Shown here one piece after another: positions 33,475 through 40,963 of a stretch of DNA of 64,000 nt (positions are counted from its first letter, which is position 1; every line of letters begins with the position of its first letter). Both the position numbers and the translations under genes were made by a program. Location of the stretch: positions 1-64,000 of the forward strand of contig CAXTJU010000009.1 in the NCBI GenBank assembly GCA_964244655.1. The letters run 5' to 3'. The stretch comes from LMUY01 sp964244655 (GTDB taxonomy: Bacteria; Pseudomonadota; Alphaproteobacteria; Acetobacterales; Acetobacteraceae). The notes beneath the pieces are model-generated. The model worked only from the letters and a program-made list of their open reading frames with translations. It was not told the DNA's origin and did not search any database.

Positions 33475-34383
33475 TTAGCGCGCCTTGGCGTAGAGCTTCT
33501 GGGCGATCTCCAGGATTTCCTCGGGATGGTAGTCCGGGATGAAGGCGGAGGCGACGCCTTCCTGCTGGTACTGCGGGCCGCCGGTGGGCGGGCCGTCCAT
33601 CACCTCGAGCGGGCCGGAGCCGTCGAGCGACTCGCCCTGCCAGATCGAGCCGATCTCCTTGTAGTCGTCCGGGCTGAAGCGGTACAGCCGGCGGTGCATG
33701 CCCTCGGCCATGAACGGGTGGCTCTCCGGGATGTCGGCGCCCTCGATGTTCGGGATCGGCAGCATCTTCTTCATGTCCACGCCGGTCAGCTTCTCCAGCG
33801 CCAGCGCGTAGGCGTGGGCATGGACGCCGCCGCGAGTGAACAGGTAGCCCAGCATGTGGCGGGCCGCCGGGTTCTTGGTCATCTCATAGACGCGCAGCTT
33901 GACGGTGCGGGCGCCGTTTTCCAGGAAGAAGTTGTGCAGCAGGTCCAGCACCAGGTTGCCGCTGTTGAACACGAAGTCGCCGCGCCAGGGCTGGCCGAGG
34001 GCGTTGCACGCCATCACGCCGTGGGAGCCGTTGATGTGGTAGTTCGGCCCGTTGCCGGCGGCGTGGGTGAACATGTGGGCGAAGGTGGCGTCGCCCTGGG
34101 TGATGTCGCCCTTCGGCTGCGCGCCGTTCAGCAGGCCGTTGACGGCGGCGCCGACCAGCTCGATGTGGCCCAGCTCCTCGGTCGCGATGTTGGCGATCAG
34201 GGCGTAGAACGGGCGCAGCTTCTCGCGCTGCTTGAAGTTGAAGCTCTGGAACATGTAGGTGTTGAGGGTGGTCAGCTCGCCGAAGCGGCCGCCCATCAGC
34301 TCGTTGACGGCGGCGGCAGCGGAGGGGTCCGCCTCGTCGGGCAGCGGCATCTCGACTTGCAGCTTGTCAATGCGCAAAAACAT
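33475..34383 (-). CDS. Manganese catalase
   Basis: Non-haem dimanganese catalase of 302 aa that destroys hydrogen peroxide. The metal ligands can be placed by comparison with Lactobacillus Mn-catalase: Glu36 (GELTTLNTY), Glu70 and His73 (ATEELGHIE), Glu155 (NFFLENGART) and His188 (GGVHAHAYALALE). Spacings match the known enzyme. GGGAG lies 7 bases before the ATG. It is divergent from oxyR with a 106-base intergenic region, so peroxide induction through OxyR is likely. Confidence 0.95.
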   Translation of the reverse strand: MFLRIDKLQVEMPLPDEADPSAAAAVNELMGGRFGELTTLNTYMFQSFNFKQREKLRPFYALIANIATEELGHIELVGAAVNGLLNGAQPKGDITQGDATFAHMFTHAAGNGPNYHINGSHGVMACNALGQPWRGDFVFNSGNLVLDLLHNFFLENGARTVKLRVYEMTKNPAARHMLGYLFTRGGVHAHAYALALEKLTGVDMKKMLPIPNIEGADIPESHPFMAEGMHRRLYRFSPDDYKEIGSIWQGESLDGSGPLEVMDGPPTGGPQYQQEGVASAFIPDYHPEEILEIAQKLYAKAR

Positions 34384-34489
34384 CGTGTGCTCCCTTTGGG
34401 TGCTAGGCCCGTTCTGGGCAACGCGGATATTTCATGCCCCACTCCATCGCGCTAATATATTGTCTGTCTCGGCACGATAGGAGATGCTT

Positions 34490-35386
34490 ATGAGCGGGAG
34501 CCTGTCCGGCCTGTCGCTGCGGGACCTGGAGTATGTCGGCGCGGTGGCGCGGCACGGGCATTTCGGCCGGGCGGCGGAGGCGTGCGGCGTGTCGCAACCG
34601 GCGCTGAGCGGGCAGGTGCGCAAGCTGGAGCGCTACCTGGGGTTCGCCCTGTTCGAGCGGCGGGCGGCGGGCACCCGGCTGACCGAGAACGGCGCCGAGT
34701 TCGCCCGGCGCGCGGCGGATTTGGTGACGGCGGCGCGGGATTTGCTCTCTCTCGCGTCGTTGTCGCGCGAGGTGGACGTGAACGCCGGGCCGTTCCGCCT
34801 GGGAGTGATCCCGACGCTGGGGCCTTACCTGTTCCCGCACGCCATCGGCCCGGTCCGCGCGGCGTTGCCGGCGCTGCGGCTGTTGTTCACCGAAGCGCGC
34901 ACGGCCGATCTGTCCCGGCTGCTGCGGGAGGGCGAGCTGGACGCCGCGCTGGTCTGCACCCCGCCGTCCGACCCGGCGCTGGAGCGGTTCGACCTGTTCA
35001 TCGAGCCGTTGCTGCTGATGCACGCGCCGGACATGCCCAGCGACTGGCCGCCTGCGCCGGGCCTGCTGCTGACGCTGGACGACGGCCACTGCCTGCGCGA
35101 CCAGGTGCTCGCGGCGTGCGGCCTGTCCCCCAGCCCGGGGGGGCGCCACGCGACGGGGCTGGAGCTGCTGCACCACATGGTGGCGGCTGGCGAGGGGGTG
35201 TCGTTGATCCCGGCGCTGGCGGCGCACCGGCTGCGCGACGCGGGCGGGCTGGTGGCATTCAGCGCGCCGGGGGGCGAGGCGGTGGCGCGGGACGTGATGC
35301 TGGTGGCGCGGCGGAGCCACCCGAAGCGGGGGTTGATCGGGCGGTTGGCGGGGGTGTTTCGGGGGTTGGAGTTGCCTTTAGGATGA
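34490..35386 (+). CDS. oxyR: OxyR-type LysR regulator (hydrogen peroxide sensor)
   Basis: LysR-family activator of 298 aa. The winged HTH is at residues 8-66 (SLRDLEYVGAVARHGHFGRA, then AEACGVSQPALSGQVRKLE). The substrate-binding domain carries Cys201 and Cys210 in DDGHCLRDQVLAACGL, with the same 9-residue spacing as the redox pair Cys199/Cys208 of E. coli OxyR. This makes peroxide sensing by disulfide formation very likely. ATG at 34490 is chosen because AGGAG lies 6 bases before it; for ATG 34484 that site is too close. It is divergent from the Mn-catalase. Confidence 0.93.
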   Translation: MSGSLSGLSLRDLEYVGAVARHGHFGRAAEACGVSQPALSGQVRKLERYLGFALFERRAAGTRLTENGAEFARRAADLVTAARDLLSLASLSREVDVNAGPFRLGVIPTLGPYLFPHAIGPVRAALPALRLLFTEARTADLSRLLREGELDAALVCTPPSDPALERFDLFIEPLLLMHAPDMPSDWPPAPGLLLTLDDGHCLRDQVLAACGLSPSPGGRHATGLELLHHMVAAGEGVSLIPALAAHRLRDAGGLVAFSAPGGEAVARDVMLVARRSHPKRGLIGRLAGVFRGLELPLG

Positions 35387-35389
35387 TTC

Positions 35390-36085
35390 TGCGGTTATGC
35401 CGCCTTCTATGCTGTCGTGGTAGTGACGACACGCATTGGACAACTTATCATTGAACAATGACCATATCGGACATCCTAATTATTCTCGCGACGCTTATTG
35501 GACCGGTGCTCGCGGTGCAAGCGCAGAAATGGACTGAGCGATTTCGTGAGTCACGAAATCAGAAAATGGCGATATTTCGACTCTGATGACGACTCGAGCA
35601 ACGCCAGTTGCCTCGGATCGTGTGCGGGCATTAAACAGCATAGATATAGTTTTTAGGCGTGACAACGATGTCGTGCAACGTTGGAGAGAGTATCTAGATA
35701 CTTTGTCAGCAGTAAATCCAATGACAGAAGATAGATTTATAGAGCTTCTATTTGCTATGGGAAACAATTTAGGATTCAAGTTTGATAAAGTTATGCTCAA
35801 ACGAGGATTCTATAATCCACAAAGTCATGTTGACGCGGAAGTGCTTCAAATTGAAGTTCAAAAAAACCTTAATAAGGTATTGGTTAGTCAACAAGAAACC
35901 CAGCTTCAATTTCGCGATTATCTTGATGGTAAGAAACCTTTAAGGGTTGAGCTAAGTAATAGTGCTCAGTCTGCCAATCTATAGAAATTATAGCACAAAG
36001 TAATAACTCCAAACTATGCGAAGGTATGGATGTTCAAGAAGTCTACCTCTTATCTGTTATTCGGGTCTAAGCAATACGTCTTCTT
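35390..36085. other. AT-rich islet (about 0.7 kb)
   Basis: Base composition drops to roughly 40 percent GC between oxyR and the DUF2442 gene, against about 70 percent outside. It contains one split small gene (35458-35984) and about 100 bases of non-coding tail. No transposase, integrase or flanking repeat is visible. The sharp composition edges suggest a small horizontally acquired piece. Confidence 0.7.
35458..35984 (+). pseudogene. DUF6680-like small membrane-anchored protein, split into two frames
   Basis: ATG at 35458 gives 42 aa: a hydrophobic anchor (TISDILIILATLIGPVLAVQ) and a short basic stretch ending FRL. The TGA stop overlaps an ATG (TGATG at 35584-35588) that opens a second frame of 132 aa (TTRATPVASDRVRALNSIDI, then RWREYLDTLSAVNP, ending SNSAQSANL). 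In families of this kind I would expect one continuous protein with ...LMTTRATPV... across the junction, so one base is probably missing near 35580. Alternatively the two parts are coupled genes. Function unknown. Low GC marks it as foreign. Confidence 0.68.
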
Positions 36086-36086
36086 T

Positions 36087-36404
36087 TTACCGCGCCATGT
36101 AGGCCTTCGTCCCAAACAGCCCAGCAAGCAAGCCAGCAATCGCCAGGTCCGTATCGAGCGCTTCCCAATGTAGCCCTGACCCTGAACCCAAAACTTCAAC
36201 TTGTGAAAGTTCCTCTTTGGCCGCAGTCTCCAAGCCCTGAGCCAGCGGCGGCGGAAACGCGAACGTGCAGCCGTTGGTCAAATCGACGATGACCTTCCCA
36301 AGCTGCTGATCATACCGTGCCGCCTCCGCCCGAGGCTCATGATGCTGGGCGAGGCGGCCACGCTCAATCGCGGCGTCGATCTGGGCGTCAGTCAGGTCGG
36401 CCAT
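36087..36404 (-). CDS. DUF2442 domain-containing protein
   Basis: Protein of 105 aa of the DUF2442 family. Family-like segments are ARYDQQLGKVIVDLTNGCTF, then AFPPPLAQGL, and LGSGSGLHWEALDTDLAIAG. The start ATG at 36404 has GGGAGG 6 bases upstream; the ATG at 36410 is adjacent to the site and unlikely. DUF2442 proteins often occur beside DUF4160 partners in toxin-antitoxin-like pairs, but no DUF4160 gene is present here. Confidence 0.82.
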   Translation of the reverse strand: MADLTDAQIDAAIERGRLAQHHEPRAEAARYDQQLGKVIVDLTNGCTFAFPPPLAQGLETAAKEELSQVEVLGSGSGLHWEALDTDLAIAGLLAGLFGTKAYMAR

Positions 36405-36426
36405 GCACATCCTCCCGCGACCAGCC

Positions 36427-37197
36427 TCAGAAACTCTGCCCCGCATCCACCACCCAAGTCTGGCTCGTGCACATCCGGCTGTCGTCCGCCGCCAGCCACA
36501 GCGCCATCCGCGCCACGTCCGGCGGATAGATCTTCTCCTTCAGGCACTGCGACAGCATCAGCTCCTGCTCGGCCTCCGGCGTCAGCCAGCGTTCCACCTG
36601 GCGCTGGGTCATGATCCAGCCGGGGATGATGCAGTTGGCGCGGATGCGGTCCGGGCCGAGGTCGCGCGCCAGGCCGCGGGTCAGGCCCTCGATGCCGGCC
36701 TTGGCGGTGGTGTAGGCAGGCATGCCGCCCTGGCCGATGTGCCAGCTGACGGAGCCCATGTTGATGATCGAGCCGCCGCCGGCCGCGCGCATCATCGGCA
36801 GCACCGCCTGGGCCGCGAAGAACTGGTGGCGCAGGTTGACCTGCATGCGGTCCTCCCAGAACGCCACCGTCACGTCCTCGATGCGGTGGCGCTCGTCGTG
36901 GGCGGCGTTGTTCAGCAGCACCGTGACGGCGCCCAGCCGCTCGCCCGCCTCCGCCACGGCCGCTTGCAGGGCGGCGATGTCGCGCAGGTCGGTCGGCAGG
37001 AACAGCGGCGCGGGCGCGCCCTCGGCGGCGAGGCTGGCGGCCAGGGCGTGGCCGGCCGCCTCCGCGATGTCCACGAACGCCACCTGGGCGCCTTGGCGGG
37101 CGAAGTGCTCCACCAGCGACGCGCCGATGCCGGTGGCGCCGCCCGAGATGAACACGACCCGGCTTTCCAGGCTGGGGTAGCTTGCGAACCCTGTCAT
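36427..37197 (-). CDS. Short-chain dehydrogenase/reductase (SDR)
   Basis: NAD(P)-dependent oxidoreductase of 256 aa. The cofactor motif is VVFISGGATGIGASLV (TGxxxGxG equivalent, about residues 14-29). NNAAHDE and the catalytic Ser-Tyr-Lys are seen in INMGSVSWHIGQGGMPAYTT, then AKAGIEGL. The C-terminal CIIPGWIMTQRQVERWL and ASQTWVVDAGQSF-like end fit sugar or alcohol SDRs. The start ATG at 37197 overlaps the stop of the upstream nucleotidyltransferase-like gene (ATGA). The substrate is unknown. Confidence 0.9.
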   Translation of the reverse strand: MTGFASYPSLESRVVFISGGATGIGASLVEHFARQGAQVAFVDIAEAAGHALAASLAAEGAPAPLFLPTDLRDIAALQAAVAEAGERLGAVTVLLNNAAHDERHRIEDVTVAFWEDRMQVNLRHQFFAAQAVLPMMRAAGGGSIINMGSVSWHIGQGGMPAYTTAKAGIEGLTRGLARDLGPDRIRANCIIPGWIMTQRQVERWLTPEAEQELMLSQCLKEKIYPPDVARMALWLAADDSRMCTSQTWVVDAGQSF

Positions 37198-37772
37198 CCG
37201 GCTGTCTCCGCTGTGCACCGTGAAGCGATGGTAAGCCAAGGCCAGCGCGCTTGGTAGCTCTGCGCCTTGCGTTGGAACAGGGCCGGCTGGCCGCTCAACG
37301 GGTTCGGCCGCAAGATGCCCCGTTCCAGGTCCGCCAGGCCGTTCGGGGCATAAAGCCTGCCGCTTGCCGCCTCGATGCCGACGCAGGTGCAGGAGACCAG
37401 GTAGCGGTCGATCCCCTCCTGGGTGGAGGCAAGCTGCAGGTATTCGCGGCCGAACCTTGCTTCATACCAAAGATGGACACGCGCCTGGTTCCTGGTCTCG
37501 ACCTTGGCCCCGAGATCGGCCGACATCGCGTTGACGCGCCGGATCGCCTTGTCCTCGGCTTCCCAGGAGAGGTCCTGATCGTCGAAGTAAAACACGTCGT
37601 AATCGTTGACGCCCTGCTCGACGGGGCAGCCGGACAAGCGGTTCCAAGCCGCCTGGAACAGGCAGCCCGCTGTCAGGAAGCACTGGCTCAGCCCGAGCGA
37701 GGGCAGGCGGGACAGCAGGGCGGCGTTGATGGGGTTCGCCATCGCGTGGCCAAGGAAGGCTTGCGGGGTCAC
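37194..37772 (-). CDS. Nucleotidyltransferase family protein (DUF925-like)
   Basis: Protein of about 192 aa related to small predicted nucleotidyltransferases. Characteristic parts are LGLSQCFLTAGCLFQAAWNR, GVNDYDVFYFDDQDLSWEAE and KVETRNQARVHLWYEARFG. The YDVFYFD acids would bind metal. Start GTG at 37772 (TPQAFLGHAMANP) is preferred by the usual family length; ATG at 37742 is the shorter choice. The stop overlaps the SDR start. Its substrate is unknown. Confidence 0.8.
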   Translation of the reverse strand: MTPQAFLGHAMANPINAALLSRLPSLGLSQCFLTAGCLFQAAWNRLSGCPVEQGVNDYDVFYFDDQDLSWEAEDKAIRRVNAMSADLGAKVETRNQARVHLWYEARFGREYLQLASTQEGIDRYLVSCTCVGIEAASGRLYAPNGLADLERGILRPNPLSGQPALFQRKAQSYQARWPWLTIASRCTAETAG

Positions 37773-37896
37773 GGGCAATCCGCTCTGCCCGGAAGTCGGG
37801 CGCGGCGTGCAATCTCGACCCAACGTGATCGCGTTGGCAAGGTCGAAATACCGCTGACGATCCCCACCTCGCCAGGTACCCGACAAGGACAGACGC

Positions 37897-39375
37897 ATGC
37901 CCAAGTTCATCGACGCGGCCATCGGCAAGATCGAGGCGGCGGAAAGCCTGGACCAGCCCGGCTACGCGCTCGGCAAGGCCATCTCCCGCACCGGCCAGAT
38001 CGCCGGCAAGCCGAGCAAGGCGCTCGCCAACGCCCTGCACGGCCGCCCGCTGGGCCATCCGGTGCACCCGCTCGCGGTGGCGATCCCAATCGGCATGTGG
38101 ACGCTGGCTTTCGGGCTGGACGTGCTCGCCGGCATCGGGCTGCTGCGGGACCGCGCGGCGCCCCGGGCGGCCGACATGGCGCTGAAGGCGGGCACGGCGG
38201 GCGCCATCCTGGCCATCGCCACGGGGGTGGCGGACTGGAACCAGCTGAACGGGCGGGACCGCCGGGTCGGCCTGGTGCATGGGACGATCAACACGGCGGC
38301 GGTTGGGCTCAACATCGCGTCCATCGTGCTGCGCGGGCGGGACCGGCTGGCGGCGGGGCGCTGGCTGAGCGGCGGCGCCTTCGTGTTCACCGGGCTGAGC
38401 AGCTACCTGGGCGCCCATCTCATCTACCGGCGCAAGGTTGCCGTGGACCACGCCGACCGCAGCCCCGAGCCGCGCGACTACAAGGCGGTGGTGGCGTTCG
38501 CCGACCTGCAGGACAACGTGCCCCACCGCGCCGCCGTGTGGGACGAGGTGGCGAAGAAGGAGATCGGCATCGCGCTCGTGCGCCGGGGCGAGCGGGTGCA
38601 TGCCCTGGGCGCGCGCTGCGCCCATGCTGGCGGGCCGCTGGACCAGGGCTGGGTGTTCGAGGGCACGCTCGTCTGCCCCTGGCACGGCTCCCGCTTCGAC
38701 CTCGAAACCGGCCAGACCGTCACCGGCCCGGCCACCTGCCCGCAGCCGCGCTACCATGCCCGGGTGGTCGATGGGATGGTGGAGGTGAAGCGCGAGCAGG
38801 AGCCCGGCGATCACGTCGTCACGGCCGACTCGCTCGCCGCGCTGTCGCCGGAGGTGCTGGGCAAGGCAGTGAAGGACGTGGACGCGGCGCCGTATCCCAA
38901 GGCCCAGGACGTGCTGTACGAGCACCACCAGATGATCCGCCGGCTGTTCGAGCGCATCCTGGCCTTGCCGAGGGAGAACCCGCAGCGGCACGAACTGATG
39001 CGCACGCTCGCCGCCGAGCTGGACATCCACGAGGTGATCGAGGACGCGATCTTCTACCCGGCGGTGCAGGCGGTCAGCGAGGACACCGAGGTCGCCTATG
39101 CTGAGCATGGCGTGCTGGCGGACATGGTGGCGGCGACGGTGAAGCATCCCACGTCCAGCCCAGAGTTCGAGGAGCACTTGAAGGCGCTGCAAGCGGCCTT
39201 GCTGCATCACGCCGGGTCGGAGGAGCGGTCCATGTTCAAGGAGGCCGAGCGGCTGAGCGACGGGCGGCTGCGCGAGCTGGGGCACCAACTGGAGACCATG
39301 CTGGACAACGAGCGGACCTCGCGGTTCCGGCACGCGTTCCGCGAGCTGAAGATCAGCTTGCTGGAAGGCATCTAG
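37897..39375 (+). CDS. DUF2231 membrane - Rieske [2Fe-2S] - hemerythrin fusion protein
   Basis: Protein of 492 aa with three domains. Residues about 45-185 form a DUF2231 membrane domain with four helices (GHPVHPLAVAIPIGMWTLAF). Residues about 190-305 form a Rieske domain with complete cluster ligands Cys241-x-His243 (RCAHAGG) and Cys260-x-x-His263 (CPWHGSRFD). Residues about 335-475 form a hemerythrin-type HHE domain (EHHQMIRRLFERIL with His343, IHEVIEDAIFYP with His378, AEHGVLAD with His404). It could couple an iron-sulfur electron carrier to a diiron oxygen or NO site at the membrane. The reaction is unknown. It is followed by a strong terminator. Confidence 0.9.
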   Translation: MPKFIDAAIGKIEAAESLDQPGYALGKAISRTGQIAGKPSKALANALHGRPLGHPVHPLAVAIPIGMWTLAFGLDVLAGIGLLRDRAAPRAADMALKAGTAGAILAIATGVADWNQLNGRDRRVGLVHGTINTAAVGLNIASIVLRGRDRLAAGRWLSGGAFVFTGLSSYLGAHLIYRRKVAVDHADRSPEPRDYKAVVAFADLQDNVPHRAAVWDEVAKKEIGIALVRRGERVHALGARCAHAGGPLDQGWVFEGTLVCPWHGSRFDLETGQTVTGPATCPQPRYHARVVDGMVEVKREQEPGDHVVTADSLAALSPEVLGKAVKDVDAAPYPKAQDVLYEHHQMIRRLFERILALPRENPQRHELMRTLAAELDIHEVIEDAIFYPAVQAVSEDTEVAYAEHGVLADMVAATVKHPTSSPEFEEHLKALQAALLHHAGSEERSMFKEAERLSDGRLRELGHQLETMLDNERTSRFRHAFRELKISLLEGI

Positions 39376-39377
39376 CC

Positions 39378-39419
39378 CCGGCTCCTGGGCTGGCCGAGCC
39401 GGGCCAGCCCGGGAGCCGG
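39378..39419. terminator. Strong bidirectional hairpin terminator
   Basis: An 18-base stem with one G-U position and a 6-base loop (GAGCCG) fills the space between the Rieske fusion stop and the convergent AI-2E stop. The arms begin CCGGCTCCTGGGC and end GCCCGGGAGCCGG. It is placed exactly for terminating both genes. Confidence 0.8.
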
Positions 39420-39422
39420 CGG

Positions 39423-40502
39423 TCACCCGGCAGGCTGCGCGCCCACCCATTCCCGCCAGAGCAGGATCAGCGCCGCCATGATGGCGGGCCCCACGAACAG
39501 CCCAATCAGCCCCCACACCTCCACCCCGCCCAGGATGCCGAGCAGCACCCACAGGAAGGGCAGCTTGGTGGCGCCGCCGATCAGCACGGGGCGCACGAAG
39601 TGGTCCGCGGTGAAGGTCGTCGCCATGCCGAGGGCGAACACGCCGATGCCCCAGGCCACCGACCCTTGCGCGACCAGCACCAGGGCGGCGACGCCGAACA
39701 CCAGGGGGGCGGCGAACGGGATCATCGCCGCCACGGCGGTGAGCGCCCCGAAGATGGTCGGGTGCGGCACCCCGGCCACCGCATAGGCGATGCCGAGCAA
39801 CACGCCCTCGCCCAGGCCCACCAGCACCAGCCCGTCCACCGTTCCGTGAATGGAGGCGACGATCTGGCGGCCGATCCGTTCGCCGCCGGGCCCGAAGGTG
39901 CGGGCGGCGGCCGCGCGCATCTGCCGCGTCACCTCCTGGCCCTGCTGGAACAGCAGGAACAGCGTGACCAGGGTGAAGGCGAACAGCGTCAGCCGCCGCG
40001 CCACCTGGCGGCCGATCATCGTGCTCATGCCACCGGCCCGACCGCGGGTCATGCGCTCCGCCAGCTGCTTGGCGTTGCCGGGGTCGGCCAGGTTCTGCTG
40101 CCACCAACCGTCCACCTGCGCCTGGCCGAACGGCAGCTTGCGCAGCGCCGCCGGCTCGGCGATGCCGTGGGCGGACGCATCGCGGACCCAGTCCTCCACG
40201 GCATGGAACTCGCGGGCGAACTGCAGCCCGGTGAGACCGACCGGCACGATGAACACCAGCGCCACGGCCAGGGTGAAGACCGCGGGCCACAGCAGGTTGT
40301 GCCGGTCGGCGCCGAAGCGGGCCAGGGTGCGCTGGTAGAGCGGCCAAAGCGCCACGGCGAAGATGGCGGCCCATACGAGCGCGCTCAGGAAGGTGCTCAG
40401 CGTGTAGAGCCCGAGCAGCAGCAGCCCCAAGGACAGCACGCCGATGGCAACCTGCTGCGGCCGGGTGCTGCTGCGGGGCGGGAGGGTGGCCGGGGCGTCC
40501 AT
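39423..40502 (-). CDS. AI-2E family transporter (PerM/YdiK-like permease)
   Basis: Membrane protein of 359 aa with about seven transmembrane helices. N-terminal helices (VLSLGLLLLGLYTLSTFLSA and LLWPAVFTLAVALVFIVPVG) are followed by a soluble loop. The C-terminal core is FGALTAVAAMIPFAAPLVFG and GIGVFALGMATTFTADHFVR, then PVLIGGATKLPFLWVLLGIL, typical of the AI-2E/PerM family. The family includes putative autoinducer-2 exporters and ion antiporters. No LuxS is in view, so the substrate is open. The start ATG at 40502 has AAGGA upstream. Confidence 0.9.
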   Translation of the reverse strand: MDAPATLPPRSSTRPQQVAIGVLSLGLLLLGLYTLSTFLSALVWAAIFAVALWPLYQRTLARFGADRHNLLWPAVFTLAVALVFIVPVGLTGLQFAREFHAVEDWVRDASAHGIAEPAALRKLPFGQAQVDGWWQQNLADPGNAKQLAERMTRGRAGGMSTMIGRQVARRLTLFAFTLVTLFLLFQQGQEVTRQMRAAAARTFGPGGERIGRQIVASIHGTVDGLVLVGLGEGVLLGIAYAVAGVPHPTIFGALTAVAAMIPFAAPLVFGVAALVLVAQGSVAWGIGVFALGMATTFTADHFVRPVLIGGATKLPFLWVLLGILGGVEVWGLIGLFVGPAIMAALILLWREWVGAQPAG

Positions 40503-40963
40503 CGGGCTTGGTTCCTTCGGTGATGCGGCTACTTGGCCGCGGCGGCGTTCGGCCAGGAGGCTGCGGGCCAGCAGCTTGGACGGGGCAGATGCGCCTGGAA
40601 GGTCCCGGATTCGATCATGCCTGCAACGATCTGGGCCGGTCTCACGGCATCTGACATCGGCGTGGCTTCCAAGCGGAAGGACGCCATAGCGTTGCCGGAC
40701 CCGGCGAGGCAACCGCGACGCCAGCGAACGGGATGGCGCGCTCGCACGCGTTCAGGTCGGAGTGTTGCTGTGCAGCACAGGCTGAGCGGCCCTGTGTTGC
40801 ATAACGGCCACGGCGTTGCCCAATCGGCATTTCAGCCGTGTTCGCGCTTTTCAGGACAAAATCTGTGTAGTCGTATCCCCCCCGGCCGCCCTAGAGAAGT
40901 GACGGCGCCGTGAACAGGCTGGAAGCCTGAGTGCGGCTGGGTGGGAAACGGGAGTAAGCGTCT
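40503..40963. other. 461-base intergenic stretch between AI-2E and oprB starts
   Basis: No intact gene is convincing. The part near 40529-40657 holds a possible gene remnant (listed separately). The part near oprB includes the perfect inverted repeat CTGTG-CAG-CACAG at about 40767-40779, which could be an operator. The divergent promoters should be here, but I could not place -35/-10 boxes. Confidence 0.5.
40529..40657 (-). pseudogene. Possible remnant of a formate/nitrite transporter (FNT) N-terminus
   Basis: On the minus strand, ATG at 40657 begins SDAVRPAQIVAGMIESGTFQ, then AHLPRP. This resembles the start of FNT-family transporters. After a one-base shift the sequence reads KLLARSLLA, which would extend the family's first helix. 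It then degenerates and runs into the AI-2E start. It looks like a truncated gene whose remainder has been lost. The assignment is weak because only about 35 residues remain. Confidence 0.3.

Noticed and set aside
34384..34489. Possible OxyR binding site in the catalase-oxyR gap
   Set aside because: ATAG-like tetramers occur but not with the required spacing on both sides, so no site is annotated.
37462..40374. 970-codon minus-strand frame spanning the Rieske fusion and AI-2E genes
   Set aside because: High-GC shadow frame; the true genes in this range have complete motifs on their own frames.
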